Assembly (NCBI GenBank): GCA_002794775.1
Contig: NBAY01000052.1
Span: 124,001 to 188,000 of the forward strand
DNA length: 64,000 nt
Direction of reading: 5' to 3'
From: Porodaedalea pini
Taxonomy: Eukaryota > Basidiomycota > Agaricomycetes > Hymenochaetales > Hymenochaetaceae
Part shown: piece by piece, positions 1 through 11,763 of the stretch
Layout: each line of letters starts with the position of its first letter
Position numbering within the stretch: position 1 is the first letter of the stretch
The notes under the pieces: model-generated
What the model was told of the DNA's origin: nothing
The model's input: the letters and a program-made list of their open reading frames with translations, nothing else
Database searches by the model: none
Program-made: the position numbers and the translations under genes

Positions 1-371
1 TTGCTTGGAAGATCTAGCAGGCGCTCATCAATGCCGGGCTTCGTGCCTTCGGGGAACGGAAGGGCAGTGTTTCCCGCTGTTCGCTGAACGAAGATCCTTA
101 GATCCTGCCCTGCGATGGTAACGATACGTCTCAACTTTGAGCTAGCACAGCGTCAATCACGGCTCGTCTGATGGGCGGAGCGCCGGAGGCACACTAGTGC
201 TGCTACCGAGATCCAAAACTCAGGATGAGGTTGCGTGAGGTGTGCTCTGCGGGATTGATAAGGACCGACTCGGAGGTCGGCTTCAGGACTCGATTTCTCT
301 CAGACCGCTCTCCAGCACAACCATTCCCTCATCTAACGTCTAAACGTAACCACCGAACTTGAACTGCACCG
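1..371. other. Leader region without a recognisable gene
   Basis: No open frame with recognisable protein content is visible before the first metacaspase start. The stretch presumably holds the promoter and 5' leader of the gene starting at 372. No clear TATA box was found. Confidence 0.4.
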
Positions 372-2283
372 ATGCCAGGTCTCGTGAAAGAAGTTCCAGC
401 AGTCTCCTTGGGCGCACGGAAGGCTTTGACCATTGGCATTCAGTACCACAACGCCGTGCAGTACTCCAAAAGAGACCCTCCGCCCGAACTCCAAGCTTCT
501 CATGGCGACCCGGAGGTGCTCAAGAAGATGCTGACGCGTAAGCACACCGTTTTCATCACATGAGGGTTTGGAAGGCTGATTATTGTACAGAGTTCTATGG
601 GTACGAGGAGAAGGACATCGTCGTTCTGAAGGACGATGGAGAACATACGTTGCCGACGCGGGACAACATCGTACGTCTACTTCGTCGGACTAGTATGCGG
701 AAGGATGTTGACCCTTGTTTCTCAGCTGAAAGCCATAGATGAGCTCGTCAAGGATGCAAAGGCCGGGGACCGCTTCGTCTTCCACTGTAAGTCGATTCAA
801 GTCTATCACTCCTTGCTTGCCATTGATGTGTTGTTAGTTTCTGGTCACGGTGCTCAGATTCCCGACCAAAATGGTGACGAGAAAGACGGCATGGATGAAG
901 GTGGTTATGATTATTCTCTCAGTCGCAACGTGCTTGCTGACAAGGTCGAAGTTATCTGGCCGGTTGACATCGTCTACGACGAAGAAACGGGAGAAGGCAG
1001 AGAAAACTACATCATCGATGATGTGAGTATCTCACTCCGAAGCCTGACTCATGTTTATATCTCCTAATCCTTCGCTGCAGGAGTTGAAAGAACGGCTGGT
1101 GGACAGCCTTCCGGCTGGGACTTACCTTACGGTGAGGCTATGCGTTTTTTCTGCCTGACTCCGATGCCACTTTCTGACTGGCTTCTGTCAACAGATTATC
1201 CTCGACTGTTGTCATTCCGGTACTGGGGTTGGTGAGTAATTGCGGGAACACTTTCGCTGTTACCCTGAGGCTCACGGACGGCTCAGATCTGCCACATTCA
1301 CGTCCGGAGAGTGAAGATGAAGAAGAACTGAACGAACTATGGTCCCCGATTTCGCCAAAAGCCAAATCTACCCCTCCAGTCGCGCCTTCTTTGTCAGGTA
1401 GATATCCGTCAAAATCAAGACTGTGAACTCATGCTGATGGTTTCCTCCTAGCAACGAATACAAGGGGATCGTTCCAACTGAGTGAGTAATCATTGCTCGT
1501 GAGCATTTGACATGCTTTATGTCTGATGTCTGGGATTAGAGCTCCCTCATTCGATGGGAAAGAGCGGAGTCTTGAAGGAGTTGGAGACCCTCGAGAACTT
1601 CGTCGCGACAGAGATCAAGGAAGTTAAGGACAAAGCCGCCGCTGACAAACACGTCGTGAGTACTTTCCATTTGGCGGTGTACACGCTTAAACTCATGTGC
1701 GATTCGACTCCCAAGACGTCTTGGGCTGCTTGTGTGGACGATACATTGGAGCTGGAGAGTCCGGATGGAGGCATGCTTACTTTAGTATGTTGCCTTTGCC
1801 CTGATATATTGAACTCGACTGCTTACTTGTATTCTCTTGCTAGGCTTTCTGGAACGTCCTACGTGCGTACTCATGCTCGTCATTCGACATCGCATAGTAG
1901 ACTGACATGAGAAAACAGGCCAGAACCGATCGCGAACGCATCAGGAGCTCTTTAAAGCAATTGCGTAAGCTTCTCTTATGATTGTTATGACATGGCCTTC
2001 AGAATAGCATAATTAATATTCTGAATTGCAGTGAACATCTAGTGAAGATGGTCAGGCCGGGCAAAAAACAAGTGTTAGAGATGGGTTTAGGGTGTCCCAA
2101 GCCAGTGGTGAGTCTGATGTGTCTTTTTCCATTGTGCTGTAACCGACAATAGAAATAACAGCTAGCGAGCCTTCAGAAACTTGTGAGCGCTCCGTTCATT
2201 TGATGTGTACGGCTTCATTATACTCAGTGATACTCTTCTGCTTTCATTAGGACGTAATCTACCCGATTCCCTTCAGCTTCTAG
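372..2283 (+). CDS. Metacaspase-like caspase-domain protease (paralogue 1)
   Basis: A cysteine protease of the caspase fold (peptidase family C14, metacaspase-like). Splicing the first exons (372-537, 591-670, 726-786, 838-1022, 1081-1131, from 1195) gives one continuous frame. It contains a beta-strand opening (KALTIGIQY), the catalytic histidine in FHFSGHG (about His106) and the catalytic cysteine in LDCCHSGTG (about Cys187). An acidic, Pro/Ser-rich stretch follows and then several short C-terminal exons; the last reads VIYPIPFSF and stops at 2281-2283. Family members cleave after Arg/Lys and often need calcium; this one has no proline-rich prodomain or LSD1-type zinc finger. A close paralogue follows head to tail. 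Exons up to about 1400 are well supported; the joins between 1450 and 2230 are less certain. Confidence 0.82.
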
Positions 2284-2864
2284 GCTTTGAAGGTAGCAGG
2301 GATGTTGTGTGCTTCACTTTCTCTTCATCATTCCCTTCTTCCCCATCATCCATATAATTATTTTCAAACGTACTCCCCACATCGTCCTAACCTTCTCACT
2401 CCCAATTTACTGTTGTATAATTATTGGGTCTATAGCTTTACTCGTGGCTATAAAACGTGTTTCACTTTGTCACGTCTGTATCTTAGTATATGTACCATGA
2501 TAGACGCGCATCAGCCGATTCAGCGCATGTTCGAAACTTAAACGGCATGAAATATCAATAGAAGACGATCAATGATCTGAAACCAAATCAAGGCATGATC
2601 GACGCACAACGATCCTTGTTTTCTATTTTGGGACGTTGATGTCGGCGGTCGACACAGCCGACGCGAGAGGTGGGTAGACGGGCTATCCCTGTATCAGATT
2701 CACCACAATGATGACTTTGAAAAGGTACCTTCAAACACAGCAAGGCCGTCCAAACACAGGGCCGGATATATAGAGGGCCGTATTGCTATGCTATAGACAG
2801 CTCACTGGCACCTACCTCCTCCGAGTGTCTCTCTCTCACCGAGCACCTCATCGCTTGATCAAAC
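2284..2864. other. Spacer between the two metacaspase genes
   Basis: About 580 bases with no convincing coding content. It should hold the 3' end of the first metacaspase gene and the promoter of the second, including a TATA-like box near 2765. Confidence 0.5.
2765..2773 (+). promoter_or_regulatory. TATA-like box upstream of the second metacaspase gene
   Basis: The run gatatatag lies about 100 bases before the ATG at 2865, a plausible distance for a core promoter TATA element. Assigned by motif and position only. Confidence 0.4.
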
Positions 2865-4984
2865 ATGGCGCCCATCGTCGAAGAGAAAAGAGAATGCGCG
2901 GCGAAGAAGGCGCTTTTGATTGCGGTTGTGTACAAGGAGCTACACGAGAAGTATCCCAAGGAGAATCCACAGTTGATGTTGAACGGTGCACACAAGGATC
3001 CTCCTGTTCTCGAAAAACTGCTCGTCGGTGAGTGTTCTCTCAGACATGTCTTCCCGCTGGATTGACTTGAGCTCACATATGCGCGTTGTTGTTAGAGAAA
3101 TATGGCTACGACAAAAGAGACATTGTCATCCTTATGGACGACGATGTACACGTTCGTCCGACAAGAGAGAACATGGTCAGTGATTTTAGACATATGTACG
3201 ACAATTTCGGCCTCAAAGGTTATTTTTACAGATCAAGGCAATGCGTGAACTCGTCAAGGATGCTCAGTCAGGAGACCACTTTGTCTTTCACTGCATGTGC
3301 CTTTCCTACTGTATTATCTATTTATCTGACATCCGTTTTTGCTAGTTTCGGGACACGGTTCGCAAGTAGAATGCCCTGACGATTCTGAGGACGATGGGTA
3401 TGATGAAGGTATGGCGATAGTTATGAAAACCCTTAGTTTTCGATCTAATTGACGGTTGCATATAAAGTGATCTGGCCTGTCGATGTTGAGTATGACCCGA
3501 GCAAGCCGGAGGATCAGAAAGTGACCAAGTATATTATTGACGATGTTCGTTGTGCTTCGTTTCATTGTACTCATTCGAAAAGTTTTTGACACTCTGGCAA
3601 AAAAGGAGTTGAAAAGGATCCTCGTCGATAGTCTCCCGCCTGATGCACATCTTACGGTGAGTAAATCCGATATCTGCTTCTGTTGGCTTCCTTACTCCTT
3701 CTCTCTGACCTTCTCATCTAAACATTTTGTCGTTCAAACGCAGGTTCTGCTGGATTGCTGCCATTCAGGGACAGGATTGGGTAAGTCCGAGTGTTTTTAT
3801 TGCCTTGTCCACCTCTTCTTTGAATCTCCCGGGGCTGACCACTGTTCCTTATTTTTCTCAAATCAACCATTGCAGACCTTCCACACAACCACTCTGACGA
3901 CAGTCTCGATAATCAATGGGCCTCACCCGTCGATACGCAAGCTCCTGTAACGGTCATCCAAGGCCTGGATGACTCGGGAGTGGGAGACAAGGTGAAGGCG
4001 ATGCCCGAACGTGGGATGTCGACGGACACCGTCACGAGTCTCTCGCGTTCTTCCACTATGACCGCTAAGGAGCCGGAATTGAAGAAGAATGTGAAGGGGA
4101 TCTCACGAAGCATGCGTAAGTACTGCATCTTACGCCTTTGTCTGTTTCTTGACATGCATATGTATTGATATCGATATCGTGTGGTTTTCAATAAATAGGT
4201 ATGCCGTACATGACTCGCGGTGTCGTCATTTCACGTGAGTCCGACGGCGAGCCGCGCATTCGGGACGAAGCGGTTTCAGTCGATGAACGTGCCCTGCCTA
4301 CGGGTGAATCTAAAATTCTTGCGCATGCGGTACATAATCAGGTTTTTTGTCACGCATGTATGAAAACGTCTGATTCAGAACTGTTAAAACGTAGACGTCT
4401 TGGTCCGCATGCTTGGATAGCCAGCTTGGACTCGACAGCGTCTCGGGAGGGATCCTCACTTCCGTACGTTCTTTTTTTTTTTTTTTGAAACTTTACATAA
4501 TAACGTTACTATGTAATTGAATTACCGGCAGACATTCGACAAGCTACTCAGTTCGTATTCTCAAACCGGGAATAAAAGGACAGTCTTTCTGACATCAATT
4601 CCTCCTGCAGGAAAAAACCATCTCCGAACGAACAGGGAGATGCTCGAAGCGCTCAGGTTCGTGTGCTTTCCTATTGTGTTTCCAGAGTGCTATTAAAACT
4701 GTGATACACGCAGCCATGATATGTTCCATCAAGCTAAGGTCGCAAAGCACTACTTCCGGGATCACAATTACGGAGAGCTTCCTCAGCCCAAACCATGTGT
4801 GCGTATTCTATTTCATTTACTCCGCCTTGCTTGCGTTGTTTCTCATTCCTCATCCCCCTTGTGATGCGCCGGAATAGCTTGGCAGTCTTCGTCCTCTGGT
4901 GAGTCGTAGTGCGTGTGTCTCATTTATTTTTGACGTTCATCTCGTCTTCAGGATGATATTCTCGACAATCTGTTCACCTTCTGA
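2865..4984 (+). CDS. Metacaspase-like caspase-domain protease (paralogue 2)
   Basis: A tandem paralogue of the upstream gene with the same exon plan. It opens with ALLIAVVYKE, continues with KYGYDKRDIVILMDDDVH, has the catalytic histidine in a VSGHGSQ motif (near 3350) and the cysteine in LLDCCHSGTGLDLPH (near 3760). A long Ser/Thr-rich linker follows, then short exons; the last reads DDILDNLFTF and ends at 4984. Both His and Cys of the dyad are intact, so the protein is predicted active. The LDLPH segment just after the cysteine block is shared with paralogue 1 (DLPHS there), which supports recent common descent. Exons between 4200 and 4900 are approximate because several small introns can be placed in more than one way. 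Confidence 0.8.
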
Positions 4985-5723
4985 ATAACAATGTTCGTTG
5001 TATGCATCTTCAATCCCGCTCCCCGGTCTCCGTTCTATTTTTGTTTTGCATATCCCAAAAAGTACACTGAAAATTTCAAGTAACGCTTGGCCCGACTCTA
5101 ATCTGTAAGCTTATACAGCTGCAGTAGACTTTCTCTACAATTTGCTTCGTGATGCAGCCAGAAATGCACTGCGAAATGACTTGAGTGGTCACGGTATATG
5201 GGCTTGTGAAGAATCGACAAATTTAAATATATACACAGGTAGCTAAGACGAAGGACGACGACAATGTGTGGCATCCAAGTAAATGACTCAACGAATGCAC
5301 GAAGCTGCCATCTAGCTATAAGTTTGGCCTCAATTTGAGGCTGAACAAGTGCGTGATCACAAGGCTTAGCTTCACTCTGCATCCACGCAGCCATGTTCGT
5401 TCTCGGATGAATTTACCATATGGACAGAAAATTCTCTGCGATCTAATTTGTTTTCTATACCTCAACAGAAACCGTGCCTCGAAGCACAAGTCTCGAGTGC
5501 CAAAGTGCTCAATCAGGAGCAATTCGTTGGCCGAGGTACTGTAGAACCTGAGGCTTTATTTCCTTCGCCAGCACCATATCCCGCTTTGTCTGAGTGACTT
5601 AGAATTCAGGAAACTTCCATTGATAAAAGCCTATAAAACATACGCATGCCAGGAAGTCTGTCAAACATTGAGTAAACAGGAAAGCCTAATGGTACGGTGT
5701 TGTAAACGATTTGAAACATACTC
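4985..5723. other. Tail-to-tail intergenic spacer
   Basis: About 740 bases between the stop of the second metacaspase gene (+) and the stop of the C2-NACHT-WD40 gene (-). Only short, unconvincing frames are seen. It probably carries the two 3' untranslated regions. Confidence 0.5.
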
Positions 5724-8700
5724 TCAAGGAGGTGGCTGAAAACATTCTCTCCAGCGTGCGCCGTGAGCAGTATTTCTAAAATCCAATTTAGTCGAAAACG
5801 GGCAACTGAAAATGGCCGTATTCCGAGGACGCCAGAGCGTGGGGCGCAGATCAGGAGGGACCCATAAAAGTAGCTCATGCTCTTCACCAAGTATCCAACC
5901 GCGTTCATCCAAAGCCCAATTAGAAGAGCCTTCGCTGTAAGGTGTCAAGGCGACTGCGCCATCCACGTCTTCGAAAGGTTCCAGATTGAACTGTCCTCTA
6001 TCTGCGTTCCAAATCCTAATTGTCTTGTCTCTGGAGCTCGAGACGACGTGCGTGCCGTCAGGCGAAAAGGCAACAGACCAGACGTTGGCTGTATGCCCTT
6101 CGAAAGGCCCGGCGACGATTTTCCCGCTCTTCGTGTCCCAGACCATAATCGTCTTATCCCAGGAGCCTGAAGCAACACGCATGCCATCAGGTGAGAAGGC
6201 GACTGACAAGATACTGTCCGTGTGTCCTTTTAAAGGCCCGGAAATGACATTTCCGCTCTCTGCGTCCCAAATCCTGACCGTCCTATCACTAGAGCCCGAG
6301 GCAACAAGCGTGCCATCAGGCGAGAAGGCGACGGACCAGACGGTGTCCGAATGGCCTCTGAAAGGTCCGATAACAGTTTTCCCACTCTGTACGTCCCAGA
6401 CCCTTATCGTCTCATCCCGAGAGCCAGAGACGACGCGTGTGCCGTCTGGCGAGAAGGCGACAGAAGAGACGCCGTTCGTATGCCCTTTGAACGGTCCAGA
6501 TATGATTTCCCCACTATTCGCGTCCCAAATCCTGATCGTCTTATCCAAGGAGCCTGAGACGACGCGCGTGCCGTCAGGCGAGAAGGCAACAGACCTGGCG
6601 GACTTCTTGTGCCCTTCCAGGGGGCCGCAAATGACTTCGCCGCTCTCTGCGTCCCAAATCATGATCGTATTGTCCCAAGAGCCCGAGGCGATACGTGTCC
6701 CGTCAGGCGAGAAGGTGACAGACATTATGCTACTCCTATGTCCTTCAAAGGGCCCGGAGACGACTTCCCCTGTTACTGCATCCCAGACCCTGATCCTCTT
6801 ATCTTGGGAGCCCGAGGCGACACGCGTACCGTTAGGTGAAAAAGCAACAGACATTATGTCACCGGCATCTCCCCCGGGAGGCCTGGAAACGACTGTGTCT
6901 CTCTCCGTGCCCCATATCCTGATCGTCCTATCTCGGGAACTCGAGACGACACGCCTTCCGTCAGGTGAGAAGGCGACGCACCGGACGCTGGCCGTGTGCC
7001 CTCCGAAAGGCCCAGAAATCACTTTTCCGTTCGTCGCGTCCCAGATCATGATTGTCTGATCACGGGAGCCCGAGACGACGCGGGCACCGTCAGGCGAGAA
7101 GGAAACAGACCAGACATGGTCAGTGTGCCCTTCGAAGGGTCCGGAAATAGCTTTCCCGCTTTCTCTGTCCCAGATCCTGATCGTCTTATCCCACGAGCCT
7201 GAGACAACGCGCGTGCCGTCAGGCGAGAAGGCGACTGACAAAACGCTGGCTGTATGCCCCTCGAAAGGCCTGGAAATGACTTTGCCGTTCTCCTCGTCCC
7301 AGACCCTAATCGTCTTATCCCAGGAGCCAGAAACAACATTCCTGCCGTTAGGCGAGAAGGCGACGGACGAGACGGTGTCCATATGGCCTATAAAGGGCCC
7401 AGAAGCTATCTCCCCGCTATGTGCGTCCCAAACTCTGATTGTCTTATCGTAGGAGCCCGAGATAATGCGTGTACCATCCGGTGAGAAGGCGACAGACGAG
7501 ATACCGCCACTGTGCCCTTCCAAGGGACCAAAGATGATGTCCCCACTTTCCGTCTCCCAGATCCTGATCGTTTTATCTCGAGAACCCGACACGACGTGCG
7601 CACCGTCAGGCGAGAAGGCTACTGAAATGACACCACTGGTATGCCCTTCGAAAGGCTCGCCAACAGCCTCACCGTTCTCTGCGTCCCAAATTCTGACCGT
7701 CCTATCTTGGGAGCCCGAGACGATGCGCTTGCCGTCACATGAAAAATTGACAGACCAAACATGGTCTGTGTGACCTTCTAGCACTTTCAGCCATAGTGAT
7801 GGCGCTTTAGAGCCTCTTCGGTCCACCCGTACCATAGAGGATATTTGCTTTGAATAATGAGCTGAGACACCCGAGTCCTCCTTCGTAAGAGGGAGCGCAG
7901 ACACGTATATATGAGGAGTACTCTGTGTGATGGGTGCAGCGAATACCGTAGCGAGTCCGCGAGCATCCTTTAAAAATGATGAGATGTCTGCGCCATGCAC
8001 CTTGACCAGAGTCAGTTACACATATACGTGGATATTTCGCGTACTCACTGCAGTCCATGTCATCGTATCGAGAAGTGCTTGAGTAGCTACGTGGCTGAAC
8101 TGTTTCAACAGACTGAGAACTTCAAACCAGAACAATAGACGCTGATAAACAAAGGCGGACAAGGAATTGTACAGTGCAGGAGAGTATGGAACATCGCGAA
8201 GATGTTGAGCCCAGAAAAGGCACGCATATTCCAGATGCGGCGGGATTTTGTCTTCGATACACTTTTTGAGTCCTGAAACATCATCGTTACGAACGAAAGA
8301 CGTCTCAAGGTCACAGATGTTGAAGTGAAGCATGTCCTCCATGACAGCAAAACACCGAGTTAGAAGGAAGTTCTTCTGAACAGAAATGTCAATGAACCAC
8401 GGGTCGGCGGAACGCTCGGGTGACCTAAGGTAGTCGGATAATGACGCATGAAATAGACGAATAGGCTCTCCTGGAGCGTATGCGAGCAAGCATCGAAGCC
8501 TGGATAGAATGAGATCCGACGGCTCATCGGGTGGAAATCCCAGAAGCCTGTCGATAGTTTTACTGGAGAGCGAGATCTTGCTGTAAAGAAGTACCGCAAG
8601 GACTTTCGCAAAGCGATCTTTGGACCCGACGTCCTCCCACACAATTCCTGAGCTTTTAAGCGCCGTAGTGTACAGCTCGTCGAGCCCGAATCGAGCGAGT

Positions 8701-10934
8701 GACTGTGAATTTGAGACCAGGTCCTTCAGCTTTCGGAATGGATTGTCACTGCTTGAAACCAATTTGACCGCAGTGAACGCCCAAATGAAAAGACCTCCTG
8801 CAGAATTGCCGATTAATCCCAAATTTGCATCCCAAGGCCAACCCTTCGGTATTTCCACCTCCGGATTCATCTTAACTATCTCGTGCATCTCGTGACGTAT
8901 ATATGCGAGGACGTCACGGCGACTGTCGTCCGAAGTGTAATCAAGCTCGATTTCATGAACAGAATTCGGATGAACTGAAAGGGCTCTTACGATGTCGTTC
9001 TCCGGTCGACTTGAAATGAGGAAACGGAAGTTGGAAGGAAGTTCATGGAACCTTTCCCTGAAGAGACGCATAAGCTCTTTCCGAGTCTCGACCGTGCCAC
9101 ATTCGTCCAACGCGTCAAGGACGATGATGATAGGCCCACTGGCTGTGGCCGCAGCAGCGGCTTTGAGTGGACCTAATAGGAGCTTTTCAAACTGACTCGC
9201 GGCAGAAGCCATAGTAATGCTCTTGTCCTGTTCAACGACTGTAGTAATGTGCGTGGCAATAGAGGAGTCGAATGAGGCTAGTGCGAAGGCAATGGTCCGA
9301 ATGACAGAAGATGGTTGGCTTTTTCCTCGTTCAAAGGATAGAAAGACCCCAAGGCGAGATATTCCGCGGAAATATTCTGCAATGGTCAGGCTGACCGTGC
9401 TTTTGCCAGAACCTGCAACACCATACAACCAAACGATGTTTTGGCTCGTTTCCGATAGTAAAAGGTCGATAATCTGTTGTCGTGTCTTGATACGTGTTCC
9501 AGGAAGGCACATAGGACGGTCAAATGCGTCTGTCGGACTCGGATCGAGTACTTGTTGTAGCACTGAGTGAAATCATTCAACATAGTCCAATGATGACATG
9601 AGGCCGATACGTACATAGAGCATTCAATTTTTGAGATACCCGTGCCGAAACAAACGCAGTATGGAGAATATTGCCTGAGTCGATTGCTTTCTTGAGATCG
9701 GTCAACGACTTTTCGAACTCTTCTATCTTCCCTCCATTACTAGACTTAAGCATCCGTCCTGAGAAAAGGTCACCCTCTAGCAAATATATATTGAGATAGA
9801 CAGACTCGCCAGCAAACCCATGACGAGTGTAGTCTCGAACAAAGAGGCAACATTCAGTGGTTTGCTTTAAAAGTTCGACGATGGATTGTTCGAGACTCCG
9901 AGCCTTTTCGGGAAGAGACTGGATGTCACGGACGAAGTCGAAAGCTCCTTCCATGGTGCGAACTAGACCGACGATTTTTTTGTCTGTTTCGAACTGTTTC
10001 GAAACTACCTAAGAGGAAAAGAAGCATTCAGGACCACTGCATCATGACATACAATCCGCAGGCATACCTTGTACAGAGCTGAAGTTACGTGCCACGCAGC
10101 ATTGAGGTATGGGTGAACCTACTATCAGTGAGCGACTAGTTATCAGCAGAGAATATCACAGATTTACTTCGGATAAAGCGTCAACAAATTTGATAAAATC
10201 GTCCAGCTTTAAGATAAGGCTTCCGAGAGATTGGTATAGATCACCTTCATCGCTCGACTGTAGGGCTCTACCGGCAATCGCAACCAGAGTGGAATCGGCA
10301 TCTCTCGCCGGCCGCGCTATTCCGCGTTGCTGAACGTCTCGTTTGGCAGCATCAACATCAATGCAAGCTCTGGTCAATGCATCGACAACCTGGAAGTGTA
10401 AATGAATCACACCCGTGGGCACCGATGAAGCATTTCCCTTTTCTGGAGGCGGAAGGAGGCTTAGCTGGGCTGCAGATGGTTCAAATTGAGAAGGATCAGG
10501 TATCTGATAAGTAGGACCGTAACTACCTTCATCCTTAGAGCACTTCTTCAGTAAGTCATCGAGCTGAACGTCAACGTAGCCGACACAAGGGTTTGATGTC
10601 CAAGCTGATTTGTGTTTGACTTGAAGGTTGAGCATTACAGGTGCATCTGAGGACGAGCTGTGTGCATTGTATGAATGTCACTGAAATCAAATTGTTGTGC
10701 ACGCTCACAACGAAAGAGTATCATTCCAGCTGGGCGATATAGACTTTTTTATTGTCCGCGTTTGCTTGATGACCTCTCCGAGCTTCACTTCAACATAAAG
10801 GTCTGGCAGGTTTCTATGTCGTTTTGACCGCCAAATCACGTCGCGGACACGAATAACTTCGATGGATGTCAGAACTATAGTAACAGACTGTGTAACTCAA
10901 GAGACGAACCTCTCAAAGAATAGTCAGTGGACAT
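5724..10934 (-). CDS. C2-NACHT-WD40 STAND protein (NLR-like receptor)
   Basis: A large NLR-like STAND NTPase. The ATG at 10934 opens short exons coding a C2 domain (LTSIEVIRVRDV, DLYVEVKLG, SPSWNDTLS), normally a membrane or phospholipid-binding module. A helical region follows (about 10630-9580). Next is a NACHT/nephrocystin-3-type NTPase with P-loop GVAGSGKST and Walker B IIIVLDALDEC. The last intron joins TWTA to VHGADI (donor about 8052, acceptor about 8001). The final exon carries 14 WD40 repeats and a roughly 80-residue tail ending QPPP. Established for the family: the repeats sense ligands and NACHT oligomerises the receptor to trigger the N-terminal effector, as in Podospora HET-D/E. 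A C2 domain in the effector position is known in basidiomycetes, but its function is untested. All core motifs look intact, so the gene is probably functional. Confidence 0.88.
5976..7781 (-). repeat. Fourteen tandem WD40 coding repeats, 129-bp period
   Basis: Fourteen consecutive 43-residue units, each of the form F-E-G-H-T-x6-AFSPDGTRVVSGS-x-D-K-TIRIWD. The period is exactly 43 codons with no length variation. Identity between units is high at both protein and DNA level, and differences concentrate at a few positions such as residues just after GH and around the WD turn. That pattern is typical of repeats kept similar by unequal crossing-over or gene conversion. Unit 8 is the most divergent (PGGDAGDI replaces the usual EGHT start). 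Confidence 0.92.
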
Positions 10935-11078
10935 GATGGGGAGCGGTCAAGTCCGACTTCGGTATTCACAACGGGACTTGATCCCATCCTCACCCTATTT
11001 CTGCTTCGAGATTCAAAGTTTGTTAATTGATTCATGGGAGAAAGAAAGCAGACTGCAGAACCACGGCGTTGATCAAAC

Positions 11079-11405
11079 TACAGGTGGTTCGAAAGTGTTC
11101 GTCACCCCGTTTTCGGAATCGATCGACATACCCAAATTCAGAAGGTAAACATGCAATGAAACCTTCATCAAGCATGTCATTTGTTTTTTTTTTTTTTATT
11201 GCACTTTTTGCATTACCTGTACACAAGATGTTGTCATTTTTACAGTGTGTATGCAAACTTGAGAATAGGAACTGTGCATACTATTCTGGCCTGTTTTGTG
11301 TGAAGGACAAGACAGACGACGCGTATTAATCAGCGTCTTAACCTTCACATTTGGTATGTCGATCGATTCCGAAACGGGGTGACGAACACTTTTCGAACCA
11401 CCTGT
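11079..11405. repeat. 63-bp near-perfect inverted repeat with about 190-bp spacer
   Basis: The left arm (about 11079-11146) is the reverse complement of the right arm (about 11340-11405), with only a handful of mismatches or single-base indels across more than 60 bases. Both arms contain the palindromic core tcgatcga. The spacer is AT-rich and includes a 12-T run. No protein-coding content is seen. It may be a MITE-like foldback element or produce a hairpin RNA. It lies about 145 bases upstream of the start of the C2-NACHT-WD40 gene. Confidence 0.85.
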
Positions 11406-11481
11406 ATTCTTGTCTTTTCCACGTGACTCTTACATATATGTATTATGTATGTAGTTATACCAATTACCATACACACTAATA

Positions 11482-11763
11482 TTAATGTTGCCTTTCGGAG
11501 GCCAGCAAAAACTGCCAGTACTACTACTAACGTCTCAACACGCTTACAACCTCCGACGAAGATGTAGCATTTTCAAAGCGAGGAGCATCTGACAGCTTGC
11601 CGTGCTTGCGCCGCACGGTGTTAATGCTGCCTTTCGGAGGCCACCAAAAACCGCCAGTACTACTACTACATAATGTCTCAACACGCTTACAACCTCCGAC
11701 GAAGACGTAGCATTTGCAAAGCGAGGAGCATCTGACAGTTTGCCGTGCTTGCGCCGCTCGGTG
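11482..11763. repeat. Tandem duplication of about 140 bp (two copies)
   Basis: Copy 1 spans 11482-11620 and copy 2 spans 11621-11763. They share nearly all bases, including cctttcggaggcca, ccagtactactact, cacgcttacaacctccgacgaa and ttgccgtgcttgcgccg. They differ by scattered point changes and a 4-base insertion in copy 2. No coding role is recognised. Confidence 0.9.

Noticed and set aside
5986..7773. Long + strand open frames (up to 357 codons) opposite the WD40 array
   Set aside because: They are antisense shadows of the 129-bp repeats; a repeat lacking stops in one antisense frame keeps that frame open in every unit.
5976..7781. Regular repeats that could suggest a CRISPR-like or satellite array
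   Set aside because: Units are contiguous, 129 bp, and code for WD40 motifs; there are no spacers.
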